Origin: Vibrio sp. Isolate32
Lineage (GTDB): Bacteria; Pseudomonadota; Gammaproteobacteria; Enterobacterales; Vibrionaceae
Length of the DNA stretch: 64,000 bases
Assembly: GCF_022397955.1 (NCBI RefSeq)
Contig: NZ_JAKEUQ010000002.1
Coordinates: forward strand, 62,728 to 126,727
Direction: 5' to 3'
Numbering within the stretch: the first letter of the stretch is position 1; each line of letters starts with the position of its first letter. The translations under genes were made by a program, and so were the position numbers. The notes beneath the pieces are model-generated. The model was given only the letters and a program-made list of their open reading frames with translations. It did no database searches and had not been told where the DNA came from. This document shows, piece by piece, positions 50,084 through 59,783 of this stretch.

Positions 50084-50713
50084 TTAAGCTACCCACTCTG
50101 ACTGTAATTCTTGGTAGTTCAATTGTAGCCACTGCAATGCAATGATCGTGGCCCCATTTTCAAACACACCGTCTTTAACCAGTTGATAAGCCGCCTCACG
50201 ACTCATCACCTGTACTCGAATGTCTTCACCTTCGTAATCCAGCCCGTGTACCCCTTTGGCTGTCGTGGCATCGACACAACCAACAAAAACATCAAGCCGC
50301 TCTGAACAGCCGCCTGATGAAGGGTAATACGAAGTGATAGGCAGCACAGATCCGACTTCGACTCCAGCTTCTTCCATCGCTTCACGACGAGCCACATCTT
50401 GTGGTGACTCATCGGTATCGATAATCCCAGCAACAATTTCGTATTGCCACGGGTGCTCATGCTCTAAAGCACCAACACGGATCTGTTCGACGATCACGAC
50501 TTCGTCACGCACGGGATCATAAGGTAACAAAGCGGCAGCATGACCACGTTCAAACATTTCACGCTCGATTGGTTGGCTCCAGCCTCCCTCAAACAGCTTA
50601 TGCTTAAATGTGTACTTAACCATTTTAAAAAAACCACGAAACAGCGTCTCTTTTGAGACTATTTCCACATCTTGTGGAGTAAACTCATGTCGTTGATTGT
50701 CATACTGTTGCAT
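50084..50713 (-). CDS. nudF: ADP-ribose pyrophosphatase (Nudix)
   Basis: 209 residues from the ATG at 50713, which follows GAGG by six bases; the frame opens four codons earlier at a GTG that includes that site. The Nudix box is 'GIIDTDESPQDVARREAMEE' continued by A-G-V, with the G-x5-E-x7-R-E-x2-E-E pattern. The N-terminal beta-sheet and 'SYYPSSGGCSERLDVFVG' are family features. It cleaves ADP-ribose to AMP and ribose 5-phosphate. It is divergent from tolC. Confidence 0.93.
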   Translation of the reverse strand: MQQYDNQRHEFTPQDVEIVSKETLFRGFFKMVKYTFKHKLFEGGWSQPIEREMFERGHAAALLPYDPVRDEVVIVEQIRVGALEHEHPWQYEIVAGIIDTDESPQDVARREAMEEAGVEVGSVLPITSYYPSSGGCSERLDVFVGCVDATTAKGVHGLDYEGEDIRVQVMSREAAYQLVKDGVFENGATIIALQWLQLNYQELQSEWVA

Positions 50714-50939
50714 TTGGTACCTCACTAAGTGATCTTTATAGTTTACTCATTGTCCGAGTTAACTACCAAGGATAAGGTTCAACTTTTTATATAAAACTTA
50801 TAATTAAAGTTAAGTTTTAAAAAATAAATATTGCACAAGTGGACAGTTAAATGTAAAAAGTGCAAAGTTTCGAGTAAATTACCACCAAACTGGGTTAAAC
50901 TCTTTTAAAGAAAATTCCACAAAAGGCAGGAATAGGAAA

Positions 50940-52265
50940 ATGAAAAAACTGCTTCCACTATTTATCAGTGCAGCAATTGGCAGCCTAAGTTTGTCAGCTT
51001 TTGCTGATACGCTAGCTGACGTTTACGACCAAGCAAAACAGAACGATCCACAACTTCTTCGTTCAGCAGCGCAGCGCGATGCCGCTTTTGAAGCAGTAAC
51101 GTCAAGCCGGAGTGATTTGCTACCTCAAATAAACCTAACAGCAAACTACGATATCAATCGTGGTGATCGAGACACGTCAGGTGTTGGTAGTTCAAGTATC
51201 GATAACAATACTTGGGGAGCTGCGATTGGTTTTTCTCAAGAACTTTACCAACGCTCTTCGTGGATCACTCTAGATACCGCTGAGAAAACGGCTCGCCAGG
51301 CTGATTCAGCATACGCGGCAGAGCAACAAGCGTTGATTCTACGTACCGCGACAGCTTACTTCGACGTACTTCGTGCTCAAGATAACCTAGAATTTGTTCG
51401 TGCTGAAAAGGCAGCCGTTGCTCGTCAGCTTGAGCAAACTAAGCAACGTTTTGAAGTAGGCCTTTCTGCTATTACCGATGTACATGATGCGCAAGCTCAG
51501 TACGATGGCGTTTTAGCTGATGAAGTATTAGCAGAGAACGATCTGACTAACAGCTACGAAGGTCTACGTGAGATTACAGGTCAAGAACACTCTAACCTAA
51601 GCATCCTAGATACTGACCGCTTCTCAGCGAGCAAATCTTCTGAGTCCGCAACCGCTCTTGTTGAACAAGCCGAGCAAAAGAACCTTAGCCTACTAGCAGC
51701 ACGAATCTCTCAAGACGTAGCAAAAGACAACATCTCTTTAGCTAGTTCTGGTCACCTACCAAGCCTAACGTTAGACGGTAGCTATGCTCTAGCAGATCAA
51801 TCAAATAGCTCTCAAGATTATGACCAAGACAACCTAAACATTGGTTTGAACTTAGTTGTTCCTCTATACACGGGTGGTAACACAACTTCTTTGACTAAAC
51901 AGGCTGAATACAACTACGTTGCAGCAAGTGAAGATCTAGAGGCGACTTACCGAAGCGTTGTAAAAGACGTACGTGCATTCAACAACAACATCAGCGCTTC
52001 AATTGGTGCTCTACGCGCTTACGAGCAATCTGTTGTTTCTGCTCAGTCTGCTTTAGAGGCAACAGAAGCTGGTTTTGATGTGGGTACTCGTACTATTGTT
52101 GATGTACTAGATTCAACTCGTCGTCTTTACGATGCAAACAAAAACCTTTCAGACGCTCGTTACAACTACATCCTAAGTGTCCTTCAGCTTCGTCAAGCGG
52201 TTGGTACGCTAAGCGAACAAGACATTGTTGATGTAAACGCAGGTCTAAAAGTAGCAAGTAAGTAA
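50940..52265 (+). CDS. tolC: Outer-membrane efflux channel TolC
   Basis: 441 residues with a signal peptide (cleavage after 'LSAFA'), starting the mature protein at 'DTLADVYDQAKQNDPQ'. The duplicated helical-barrel repeats are visible as alternating coiled coils with 'NYDINRGDRDTSGVGSSS' and the second copy 'SYALADQSNSSQDYDQ'. It forms the trimeric outer-membrane channel for RND and type I export. Upstream 225 bp is AT-rich and probably holds its promoter. Divergent from nudF, as in E. coli. Confidence 0.96.
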   Translation: MKKLLPLFISAAIGSLSLSAFADTLADVYDQAKQNDPQLLRSAAQRDAAFEAVTSSRSDLLPQINLTANYDINRGDRDTSGVGSSSIDNNTWGAAIGFSQELYQRSSWITLDTAEKTARQADSAYAAEQQALILRTATAYFDVLRAQDNLEFVRAEKAAVARQLEQTKQRFEVGLSAITDVHDAQAQYDGVLADEVLAENDLTNSYEGLREITGQEHSNLSILDTDRFSASKSSESATALVEQAEQKNLSLLAARISQDVAKDNISLASSGHLPSLTLDGSYALADQSNSSQDYDQDNLNIGLNLVVPLYTGGNTTSLTKQAEYNYVAASEDLEATYRSVVKDVRAFNNNISASIGALRAYEQSVVSAQSALEATEAGFDVGTRTIVDVLDSTRRLYDANKNLSDARYNYILSVLQLRQAVGTLSEQDIVDVNAGLKVASK

Positions 52266-52366
52266 CTCTTAATTACTCAGTTACCGTCACAAAAATGCCA
52301 CTCAATGAGCTAACACTGATCATTTAAGCATTTTACTGATGAGTTGATCGCTCCTGTAGATAGTTA

Positions 52367-52406
52367 ACAATACCCTTAAGCATTTTTTGTTTAAGGGTGT
52401 TGTTTT
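52367..52406 (+). terminator. Rho-independent terminator after tolC
   Basis: ACAATACCCTTAA pairs with TTAAGGGTGTTGT around a 14-base loop and is followed by TTTT. It lies about 100 bp past the tolC stop. Confidence 0.75.
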
Positions 52407-52467
52407 ATGCTTTCACACTGGCTAATTGATATTTTATTAGCGTCTAATACTAAGCACCAAGTCTAAT

Positions 52468-53574
52468 CTAGTTCATATCAATCTTAACGCCTGCCAACGC
52501 CCCTGTTCCGTAGTCATCACCACGTCTTGTTTTTAGCATTAAACGTAAGTCATTAGCAGAATCGGCACTGTGGAACGCATCCTCTTCGCTGATCTTGCCT
52601 GCTACAGCTAAATCATACAAAGCTTGGTCAAAGGTCTGCATACCAATTTCTTTTGATTTTGCCATAGTCGCTTTCAGTTCATGTAACTCACCACGACGAA
52701 TCAAGTCTGATACTCGTGGGCTATTCAGCAGAATTTCAAACACACCATGACGACCGCTGCCATTCTTATCTCGGATTAACTGTTGAGCAACCACGCCACG
52801 CAAGTTCATCGACAAATCAAACAAGAACTGTTCTTTCTGCTCTTTAGGCACCAAGTGAAGAATACGCTCTAGCGCTTGGTTGGCATTATTGGCGTGCAGG
52901 GTAGCCATACACAAGTGACCCGTTTCAGCGAAGGTCATCGCATACTCCATGGTTTCACGGCTACGGATTTCGCCAATCAAGATCATATCTGGCGCTTGAC
53001 GTAATGAGTTCTTAAGGGCAACTTCGTAGCTCTCGGTGTCGAGCCCGACCTCACGTTGCGTCACGATACATTTTTTATGCTCATGGACGAATTCAATCGG
53101 GTCTTCAACCGTTAAGATATGCCCTGAACGATTGGTGTTGCGATAGCCTGTCATTGCGGCCATTGAGGTCGATTTACCAGAACCTGTCGCACCAACCACT
53201 AGCACAAGTCCGCGCTTAGCAATTGAAAGGTCTTGTAGTACATCAGGAAGCTTTAATTGCTCAAAGGTTGGGATGTTAGTCTCAATACGTCTAATTACCG
53301 CTCCAGGCAGCTCTCGTTGAAAGAATGCACTGACACGAAAGCGACCAAACTCACGCACAATGGCAAAGTTTGCCTCACGTGTTTGCTGATATTCATCACG
53401 TCGGTCTTGATCCATCATTGCATCAAGTAGTTGAGCAACCTTAGCCGCATTCAACTTCTCGCCTTGAGGTCGCAATTCACCATCGACACGAAACAAGATA
53501 GGCGCATCAACGGTGATATAAAGATCCGATGCTTTTTGAGACAGCATTCCTTCAAGGGTTTGATTCAATTCCAT
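52468..53574 (-). CDS. pilU: Type IV pilus retraction ATPase PilU
   Basis: 368 residues from the ATG at 53574, eight bases behind AAGG; the frame opens three codons earlier at a GTG. It is a hexameric secretion-ATPase fold: Walker A 'VGATGSGKSTSMA', Walker B 'PDMILIGEIRSRETM', and His box 'TGHLCMATLHANN'. PilU acts with PilT to retract type IV pili and cannot usually replace it. It lies 14 bp after pilT. Confidence 0.95.
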   Translation of the reverse strand: MELNQTLEGMLSQKASDLYITVDAPILFRVDGELRPQGEKLNAAKVAQLLDAMMDQDRRDEYQQTREANFAIVREFGRFRVSAFFQRELPGAVIRRIETNIPTFEQLKLPDVLQDLSIAKRGLVLVVGATGSGKSTSMAAMTGYRNTNRSGHILTVEDPIEFVHEHKKCIVTQREVGLDTESYEVALKNSLRQAPDMILIGEIRSRETMEYAMTFAETGHLCMATLHANNANQALERILHLVPKEQKEQFLFDLSMNLRGVVAQQLIRDKNGSGRHGVFEILLNSPRVSDLIRRGELHELKATMAKSKEIGMQTFDQALYDLAVAGKISEEDAFHSADSANDLRLMLKTRRGDDYGTGALAGVKIDMN

Positions 53575-53588
53575 GTTATTCACCTTGA

Positions 53589-54626
53589 TTAAAACATTGA
53601 GGTTTCAATTTCGATCTTTCTCTCTACCTCTTCCGAATCAACCAAGCCTTGAGCCATCAGCTGTTTCGCATTTTGCTCCATAGTCTGCATACCATGTGCC
53701 GCCCCCGTTTGAATGATAGAGTACATCTGGGCGACCTTATCCTCACGAATCAAGTTTCTAATCGCAGGTGTCGCCATCATGATTTCATGACACGCGACAC
53801 GACCTCCACCAACACGCTTTAGCAGCTTTTGCGCAATCACCGAGCGCAGTGATTCAGACAACATAGAACGAACCATATCTTTATCGCTACCTGGGAACAC
53901 ATCAATAATACGGTCGATCGTTTTTGCCGCCGAACTGGTATGTAACGTACCAAAAACCAAGTGACCAGTTTCTGCAGCAGTAAGCGCTAAACTAATTGTT
54001 TCTTGGTCACGAAGCTCACCAACAAGAATCACGTCAGGGTCTTCACGTAACGCACTGCGCAACGCCGCTTTAAAGCTGTGAGTATCACGGTGAACTTCAC
54101 GCTGGTTCACTAAGCATTTATTGTTGGTGTGAACGAATTCAATTGGGTCTTCGATCGTCAGGATGTGCTTATTGTAGTTGCGGTTTACGTAATCAACCAT
54201 CGCCGCGAGAGTCGTCGATTTACCAGAACCTGTTGGGCCAGTGACGAGCACTAAACCTTTCTCGTAGTTGGCAATCTTTTCAAAGATTTCTGGAGCACCT
54301 AATTGATCTAAAGTTGGGATCTCTACAGGAATAGTTCGAAAGACAGCCGAACAACCACGAGCTTGGTTAAATGCGTTTACACGGAAACGACCAACATTGG
54401 GTAATTCAAAAGAGAAATCGACTTCCAGTTTTTCTTCAAACTCACCGCGTTGTGAATCGCTCATGATCTCAAATACCAAACGGTGCACATCAGCATGACT
54501 CAAAGCTGGTATTCCAAGCTTCCTTACTTCACCATCTATACGTACCATTGGAGATACACCCGCAGAAAGATGTAGATCTGACGCGTTATGCTTTACACTA
54601 AAATCTAGTAACTCAGTGATATCCAT
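53589..54626 (-). CDS. pilT: Type IV pilus retraction ATPase PilT
   Basis: 345 residues. Walker A is 'VTGPTGSGKSTTLAAMVDY', the Asp box and Walker B are 'DPDVILVGELRDQETI', the His box is 'AAETGHLVFGTLHTSSAAKT', and the C-terminal 'AIRNLIREDKVAQMYSIIQT' contains the conserved retraction motif. It powers pilus retraction for twitching, DNA uptake and surface sensing. It is divergent from yggS with 26 bp between the starts. Confidence 0.97.
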   Translation of the reverse strand: MDITELLDFSVKHNASDLHLSAGVSPMVRIDGEVRKLGIPALSHADVHRLVFEIMSDSQRGEFEEKLEVDFSFELPNVGRFRVNAFNQARGCSAVFRTIPVEIPTLDQLGAPEIFEKIANYEKGLVLVTGPTGSGKSTTLAAMVDYVNRNYNKHILTIEDPIEFVHTNNKCLVNQREVHRDTHSFKAALRSALREDPDVILVGELRDQETISLALTAAETGHLVFGTLHTSSAAKTIDRIIDVFPGSDKDMVRSMLSESLRSVIAQKLLKRVGGGRVACHEIMMATPAIRNLIREDKVAQMYSIIQTGAAHGMQTMEQNAKQLMAQGLVDSEEVERKIEIETSMF

Positions 54627-54652
54627 TTATTTTCCCTTAAGTAAAGTCAGCT

Positions 54653-55357
54653 ATGAGTAGTATTCAACAAAATATAGAACAAATCACCTCACAGATTCGT
54701 AGTGCTGAGCAAAAGTGCGGACGAGTTCCAGACTCCGTGCAACTTTTAGCCGTCAGCAAAACTAAACCTATTGATGCAATTCTAGAAGCCGCACTTGGAG
54801 GTCAAGTTGCCTTTGGTGAAAACTATGTTCAAGAAGGTGTTGATAAAGTAAAACACTTTTCAGAACAGCATTCCAACCTAAATTTAGAGTGGCATTTTAT
54901 TGGTCCAATTCAATCCAATAAAACCCGCCTAATCGCGGAAAGCTTCCAATGGGTGCATTCCATCGATCGCGATAAAATCGCACAAAGACTGAGTGACCAA
55001 CGTCCAAGCGAGCTTCCACCTTTGCAAGTTTTAATTCAAGTAAACACCAGTGGTGAAGCGTCCAAGTCTGGCACATCTGAAGAGTCAATTTTTGCACTAG
55101 CGGAGTTGATTTCCTCACTGCCCAACCTCACTCTAAGAGGATTGATGTCGATTCCTGCAAACGTTTCTGACTATCAATCACAGCTTAACGCTTTCTCTCA
55201 ACTGGCAGAGCTTAAAGATAAGCTAGCTGCAAAATTTCCTGGTATTGATACCCTTTCGATGGGCATGAGTGGAGATATGGAAGCAGCAGTCGAGGCTGGC
55301 AGCACTATGGTTCGTATTGGAACCGCGATTTTCGGTGCTCGTGATTACGCGAAATAG
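54653..55357 (+). CDS. yggS: Pyridoxal-phosphate homeostasis protein YggS
   Basis: 234 residues of single-domain PLP-binding TIM barrel like the N-terminal half of alanine racemase. 'LLAVSKTKP' holds the PLP lysine, 'FGENYVQEGVDKVK' and 'WHFIGPIQSNKTRL' are family signatures, and 'SMGMSGDMEAAVEAGSTMVR' binds phosphate. It controls free PLP and amino-acid pools. It starts a long plus-strand group through hemW. Confidence 0.95.
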   Translation: MSSIQQNIEQITSQIRSAEQKCGRVPDSVQLLAVSKTKPIDAILEAALGGQVAFGENYVQEGVDKVKHFSEQHSNLNLEWHFIGPIQSNKTRLIAESFQWVHSIDRDKIAQRLSDQRPSELPPLQVLIQVNTSGEASKSGTSEESIFALAELISSLPNLTLRGLMSIPANVSDYQSQLNAFSQLAELKDKLAAKFPGIDTLSMGMSGDMEAAVEAGSTMVRIGTAIFGARDYAK

Positions 55358-55436
55358 TGACACCTAACAACCAAAAAATATAAGTATTGATACCGCTCCG
55401 CTTTCACCGCGCAGCGACACGCTCAGGATTTGATAT

Positions 55437-56255
55437 ATGGAACATAAGAACATCGCCTTTATCGGGGCGGGAAACATGGTTCGCTCAATTGTAGCGGGCT
55501 TATTCGCGAGTGGTTACCCAGCGCAAAAGATTACAGCAACAGCACCTTCTGATACCAGACGAGTACCGTTAGAGCAAGAGTACGGCATCAATACCACCAG
55601 CGATAATATTGTCGCAGCAGAGCAAGCAGACGTTGTTGTATTATCGGTGAAGCCACAAATGATGGCCGATGTATGTAAATCCTTACAAAGCATCGACTTT
55701 AGCAACAAACTGGTTATCTCAATTGCCGCAGGTATTAATGCGAATCGACTCAATGAGATGTTAGACTGCCAATTGAACTTAGTGCGTGTGATGCCAAACA
55801 CGCCATCACTGCTTGGTAAGGGGATGAGCGGTCTTTATGCTAATTCAACCGTTAGCCAAGATGATAAAGACTTCGCTTCTCAGCTAATGCAAGCTGTAGG
55901 TGAGGTAAGCTGGGTTGAACAAGAGTCTGGCATCAACAACATCATTGCGGCGGCGGGGAGTGCTCCAGCTTACTTTTTCCTGTTTATGGAAGCGATGCAA
56001 GCAGAAGCAATCAACCAAGGTTTCGACCAAGAGACGGCTCGTAAGCTAGTGCAGCAATCGGCATTAGGCGCGGCAGAAATGGTGGTCGCGAACCCAGCGA
56101 CAAAATTATCTACACTGCGTGAGCAAGTGACTTCAAAAGGTGGTACCACCGCTGAAGCGCTGCGCACGTTTAACGAACATCAATTATCAGACATCGTAGC
56201 CAAAGCCATGCAAGCGGCAGTTGCTCGAGCTGAAGAGATGGAAAAACTGTTTTAG
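55437..56255 (+). CDS. proC: Pyrroline-5-carboxylate reductase
   Basis: 272 residues. It reduces pyrroline-5-carboxylate to proline with NAD(P)H. The dinucleotide fold starts 'NIAFIGAGNMVRSIVAGL', and the C-terminal signature 'VTSKGGTTAEALRTFNE' (P5CR pattern) is intact. It follows yggS by 79 bp in the conserved yggS-proC-yggT order. Confidence 0.96.
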   Translation: MEHKNIAFIGAGNMVRSIVAGLFASGYPAQKITATAPSDTRRVPLEQEYGINTTSDNIVAAEQADVVVLSVKPQMMADVCKSLQSIDFSNKLVISIAAGINANRLNEMLDCQLNLVRVMPNTPSLLGKGMSGLYANSTVSQDDKDFASQLMQAVGEVSWVEQESGINNIIAAAGSAPAYFFLFMEAMQAEAINQGFDQETARKLVQQSALGAAEMVVANPATKLSTLREQVTSKGGTTAEALRTFNEHQLSDIVAKAMQAAVARAEEMEKLF

Positions 56256-56331
56256 TACCAATCAAGGTACAAAAGCATTGTGTCGCTCGGGTGGTAACTG
56301 AGCGGCAAGTTAATCCGAAAAAGGAAACAAT

Positions 56332-56889
56332 ATGAACTCGATGAGCTTTCTGATCTCGACCGTTTTTGATCTTTACATCATGGTTGTGATCTTGCGTATC
56401 TGGCTACAAGCATCACGTGCAGATTTCTACAACCCATTCTCACAATTCATCGTAAAAGCGACACAACCGGTTGTTGCCCCACTACGCCGAGTTATTCCAT
56501 CAATTGGCAGCCTTGATCTGGCGACGGTTGTTTTTGCTTATGTCCTTTGTGTACTTAAGTTCGTTGCTCTAAACCTGATTATCTCTGGCGGTGCTGCCGT
56601 TTTCGACATCAGCTTCCTTATCTTTGGCGCACTGTCTCTGCTCAAAGCGGCTGGTGGTTTAATTTTCTGGGTTCTACTTATCCGTGCAATCCTAAGCTGG
56701 GTAAGCCAAGGCCGTAGCCCAATCGAGTACGTGTTCCACCAACTGACTGAGCCAATGCTAATGCCTATCCGCCGTATCCTACCGGATATGGGTGGCTTCG
56801 ACTTAAGCGTGCTGGTTCTGTTCATTGTTCTGCAATTTGCGAACTTCCTAATGGGCGACATGATTGGTCCTATTTGGTATCAGCTATAA
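56332..56889 (+). CDS. yggT: YggT-family inner-membrane protein
   Basis: 185 residues with two tandem YGGT repeats, each with two membrane helices; the repeated '[20 protein letters not shown]' and '[17 protein letters not shown]' segments mark the duplication. Related proteins have been linked to osmotic or ion homeostasis and to cell division, but the role is not established. AAGGAAAC precedes the ATG. Confidence 0.93.
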   Translation: MNSMSFLISTVFDLYIMVVILRIWLQASRADFYNPFSQFIVKATQPVVAPLRRVIPSIGSLDLATVVFAYVLCVLKFVALNLIISGGAAVFDISFLIFGALSLLKAAGGLIFWVLLIRAILSWVSQGRSPIEYVFHQLTEPMLMPIRRILPDMGGFDLSVLVLFIVLQFANFLMGDMIGPIWYQL

Positions 56890-56918
56890 TTCAAGTACGA
56901 ACATCAGATACTTTGACG

Positions 56919-57209
56919 ATGCCAAAAGCGGTTTGGGCCGAGGAGGACGATATTCTTCTTAGGCTCTATATCCAACCCAAAGCAAGCCGAGACAAAATTG
57001 TCGGCTTGCACGGTGAGGAACTGAAAATTGCCATTACCGCCCCACCGGTTGATGGTAAAGCCAATGCTCATTTAGCGAAATACCTTTCAAAACAGTTTAA
57101 GGTCGCTAAAGGGCAAATTAAGATAGAAAAGGGAGAGCTAGGTAGGCACAAGCAAGTTCGCATATGCTCACCAAGCCAAATCCCAACTGAAGTCAAAGCC
57201 ATCCTATGA
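56919..57209 (+). CDS. yggU: DUF167 family protein YggU
   Basis: 96 residues from the ATG at 56919; the open frame starts further upstream at a TTG inside yggT but without family support. The DUF167 signatures are '[20 protein letters not shown]' and '[20 protein letters not shown]'. Small, soluble, function unknown, conserved next to yggT and rdgB. Confidence 0.92.
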   Translation: MPKAVWAEEDDILLRLYIQPKASRDKIVGLHGEELKIAITAPPVDGKANAHLAKYLSKQFKVAKGQIKIEKGELGRHKQVRICSPSQIPTEVKAIL

Positions 57210-57237
57210 TGGCTTTTTGCTATTTATTGGAGTCATT

Positions 57238-57669
57238 ATGCGTTTATGGATAACAGCACTACTCACCGCTCTTGTTGCCTTACCGAGTTCAGCAGGACAA
57301 TTTAAGAACATTAAGGATGTCGAGGTTCACTACTCGGCTTTTAACTCGACGTTTTTAACTGCACAAGTCGCTAAGCAATACAAACTTAAGCGAAATGGAT
57401 ACTCAGCAATCCTCAACATCAGTGTGTTAGACAAGGCTTCCCTAGGCAAGCCTGCTACAACGGCTAAAATTTCGGGAACAGCGAAGAACCTCGTTGGGAA
57501 CACCCGTACTTTGAAGTTTCGAGAAATCAAAGAAGGCGATGCGATTTATTACCTTGCTGAGTTCCCCGTAACCCACGAAGAAAACATCACTTTTAATATC
57601 GATGTTAACGCAGGTTTGAAAGGCACAGGTCCACTGCGCTTCACACAAAAATTTTATATAGAAGAGTAA
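57238..57669 (+). CDS. DUF4426 periplasmic protein
   Basis: 143 residues from the ATG at 57238, with GGAG upstream. A signal peptide ('[19 protein letters not shown]') precedes a beta-rich domain ('[20 protein letters not shown]', '[20 protein letters not shown]'). The family is found mainly in Vibrio, Shewanella and related bacteria, usually in this same gene string. Function unknown. In E. coli the gene is missing between yggU and rdgB. Confidence 0.88.
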   Translation: MRLWITALLTALVALPSSAGQFKNIKDVEVHYSAFNSTFLTAQVAKQYKLKRNGYSAILNISVLDKASLGKPATTAKISGTAKNLVGNTRTLKFREIKEGDAIYYLAEFPVTHEENITFNIDVNAGLKGTGPLRFTQKFYIEE

Positions 57670-57707
57670 CTTCAACCGTCACTTTTCTGTTCACTAACTT
57701 ATTAGAG

Positions 57708-57716
57708 CCCCCCCCC
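57708..57716 (+). repeat. C9 homopolymer between ribosome binding site and start of rdgB
   Basis: Nine consecutive C lie directly before the rdgB ATG and form the whole spacer between the only purine-rich site (GAG at 57705-57707) and the start codon. Confidence 0.85.
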
Positions 57717-58316
57717 ATGAGTAAGATTGTTTTAGCCACAGGCAACCAAGGTAAAGTTCGCGAGATGGCAGATATTCTGTCTGAGTTCGGTTTTGACGTT
57801 GTCGCACAAAGTGAATTTAACGTTTCAGAAGTCGCTGAAACGGGAACAACATTCATTGAAAATGCCATCATTAAAGCCCGTCATGCAGCGAAAGAAACCG
57901 GTCTACCAACGATTGCGGATGACTCTGGTTTAGAGGTTGATTACTTAAATGGCGCGCCAGGAATCTACTCAGCGCGTTACTCAGGAGAAGGCGCTACCGA
58001 TAAAGAGAACATCGAAAAGCTGCTTGATGCTATGCAAGGTGTTGAGGCAGAGAAACGTACTGCTCGTTTCCACTGTGTATTAGTCTTAATGCGTCACGAA
58101 AATGATCCAACACCATTGGTATGTCACGGTAAATGGGAAGGACAAATTCTGACTGAAGAACACGGTGAGAACGGCTTTGGCTACGACCCTGTATTCTTTG
58201 TTCCAGAAGATAACTGTGCATCGGCTGAACTTGCCCCTTCACGCAAAAAGCAACTATCACACCGTGGTAAAGCCCTTGCCTCATTGTTCGAAGCACTCAA
58301 GGAGCGAGCGCTGTAA
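57717..58316 (+). CDS. rdgB: XTP/dITP diphosphatase
   Basis: 199 residues of Ham1/Maf-like fold. '[19 protein letters not shown]' binds the triphosphate, '[20 protein letters not shown]' and '[20 protein letters not shown]' are the family signatures. It removes inosine and xanthosine triphosphates from the nucleotide pool. The ribosome binding site is weak, and a C9 run fills the space before the ATG. Its stop overlaps the hemW start (TAATG). Confidence 0.96.
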   Translation: MSKIVLATGNQGKVREMADILSEFGFDVVAQSEFNVSEVAETGTTFIENAIIKARHAAKETGLPTIADDSGLEVDYLNGAPGIYSARYSGEGATDKENIEKLLDAMQGVEAEKRTARFHCVLVLMRHENDPTPLVCHGKWEGQILTEEHGENGFGYDPVFFVPEDNCASAELAPSRKKQLSHRGKALASLFEALKERAL

Positions 58317-59503
58317 TGCACAATACAGCGCTAATACCACCCGCACTTAGCCTCTATGTACACATCCCATGGTGTGTACAAAAGTGCCCGTATTGTGATT
58401 TCAACTCACACGCTCTGAAAGCCGAGATCCCAGAGAAAGAGTACATCGATGCACTACTTGAGGATCTCGATACTGATATCGAAAAGTACCAACTCAATGG
58501 TACACCTCGTCCGCTGCATTCGATCTTTATTGGTGGTGGCACTCCAAGCCTGTTCTCTCCAGAAGAGATCGGTCGACTGCTTCAAGGCATTGAGCAACGC
58601 ATCCCATTCAAACCTGAAATTGAAATTACCATGGAAGCCAACCCAGGCACCATTGAAGCGGAGCGTTTTGCTGGTTACCAAAAAGCGGGGATTACTCGTA
58701 TCTCGGTGGGTGTACAAAGTTTCGAGCAAGAGAAGCTAGAAAGGCTTGGCCGTATCCATGGTCAAGATGAAGCGGTCAACGCAGCTCACCTTGCGCATAA
58801 AATCGGTCTAAACAGCTTTAACCTCGATCTTATGCATGGCTTACCCGATCAGAGTATTGATCAGGCACTGTCTGATTTAGACAAAGCGATCGAGCTCGAT
58901 CCTCCACATTTATCTTGGTATCAGCTAACAATAGAACCTAACACCATGTTCTATTACAAAACGCCAAAACTGCCTGATGATGATGACTTGTGGGATATCT
59001 TCGACTTAGGCCATAAGAAGCTTGCAGATGCGGGTTATTTACAGTACGAAATCTCAGGCTACAGCAAGCCGGGATATCAGTGTCAGCATAATCTCAACTA
59101 CTGGCGTTTTGGCGACTACCTAGGTATTGGCTGTGGCTCTCATGGCAAGCTGAGCTTTGCAGGTGGACGTATTGTTCGCACCACTAAGGTTAAACACCCT
59201 AGAGGCTACCTAGCAGCGTATAAGAACATGGTGAAACCGTACCTATCTGATGAGTTTGAAGTGCCAAATGAAGACCGCCCTTTTGAGTTCTTTATGAACC
59301 GCTTTAGGTTAATGGAAGCATGTCCAAAACAAGACTTCATTGATACGACTGGGTTAGAGTTTGATTCGATTCAGCCAACGATAGAGTGGGCCAAAGAACT
59401 CGGTTATCTTAATGAAACCGACAGCCATTGGCAGATCACTGAAAAAGGAAAACTCTTCTTAAACGATTTGCTTGAAGCCTTTATGGCAGAAGAAGACGAG
59501 TAG
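58316..59503 (+). CDS. hemW: Radical SAM haem chaperone HemW
   Basis: 395 residues. The radical-SAM cluster motif is 'CVQKCPYC' (C-x3-C-x2-C) near residue 20, followed by 'IGGGTPSLFSPEEIGRLL', 'EANPGTIEAERFAGYQKAG' and the TIM-barrel 'RISVGVQSFEQEKLERLGR'. HemW binds and delivers haem and does not act as coproporphyrinogen oxidase (HemN). Its stop codon is the last base before the TTCGAGA repeat tract, so the tract is in the 3' untranslated region. Confidence 0.95.
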   Translation: MHNTALIPPALSLYVHIPWCVQKCPYCDFNSHALKAEIPEKEYIDALLEDLDTDIEKYQLNGTPRPLHSIFIGGGTPSLFSPEEIGRLLQGIEQRIPFKPEIEITMEANPGTIEAERFAGYQKAGITRISVGVQSFEQEKLERLGRIHGQDEAVNAAHLAHKIGLNSFNLDLMHGLPDQSIDQALSDLDKAIELDPPHLSWYQLTIEPNTMFYYKTPKLPDDDDLWDIFDLGHKKLADAGYLQYEISGYSKPGYQCQHNLNYWRFGDYLGIGCGSHGKLSFAGGRIVRTTKVKHPRGYLAAYKNMVKPYLSDEFEVPNEDRPFEFFMNRFRLMEACPKQDFIDTTGLEFDSIQPTIEWAKELGYLNETDSHWQITEKGKLFLNDLLEAFMAEEDE

Positions 59504-59734
59504 TTCGAGATTCGAGATTCGAGATTCGAGATTCGAGATTCGAGATTCGAGATTCGAGATTCGAGATTCGAGATTCGAGATTCGAGATTCGAGATTCGAG
59601 ATTCGAGATTCGAGATTCGAGATTCGAGATTCGAGATTCGAGATTCGAGATTCGAGATTCGAGATTCGAGATTCGAGATTCGAGATTCGAGATTCGAGAT
59701 TCGAGATTCGAGATTCGAGATTCGAGATTCGAGA
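59504..59734. repeat. Heptanucleotide tandem repeat, 33 perfect TTCGAGA units
   Basis: 231 bp made of 33 uninterrupted TTCGAGA copies; I checked the phase at each 60-base line. Since 7 is not a multiple of 3, all three frames are open on both strands, which produces artificial ORFs with repeated heptapeptides. It begins on the base after the hemW stop and ends just before the terminator. Confidence 0.98.
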
Positions 59735-59743
59735 AAATGATTA

Positions 59744-59775
59744 AAAGGGTTGGCCATAGAGTCAACCCTTTCTAA
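59744..59775 (+). terminator. Terminator after hemW and the repeat tract
   Basis: AAAGGGTTG / CAACCCTTT stem, 9 bp with a 10-base loop, followed by a short T-rich stretch. It can also stop minus-strand transcripts from glsA. Confidence 0.65.
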
Positions 59776-59783
59776 TTTGACTT

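Noticed and set aside
58316..59503. Oxygen-independent coproporphyrinogen oxidase HemN
   Set aside because: The length, rdgB linkage and motif set are those of HemW; HemN is longer and has a different N-terminal region.
59504..59734. CRISPR array
   Set aside because: The unit is 7 bp with no spacers and no cas genes nearby.
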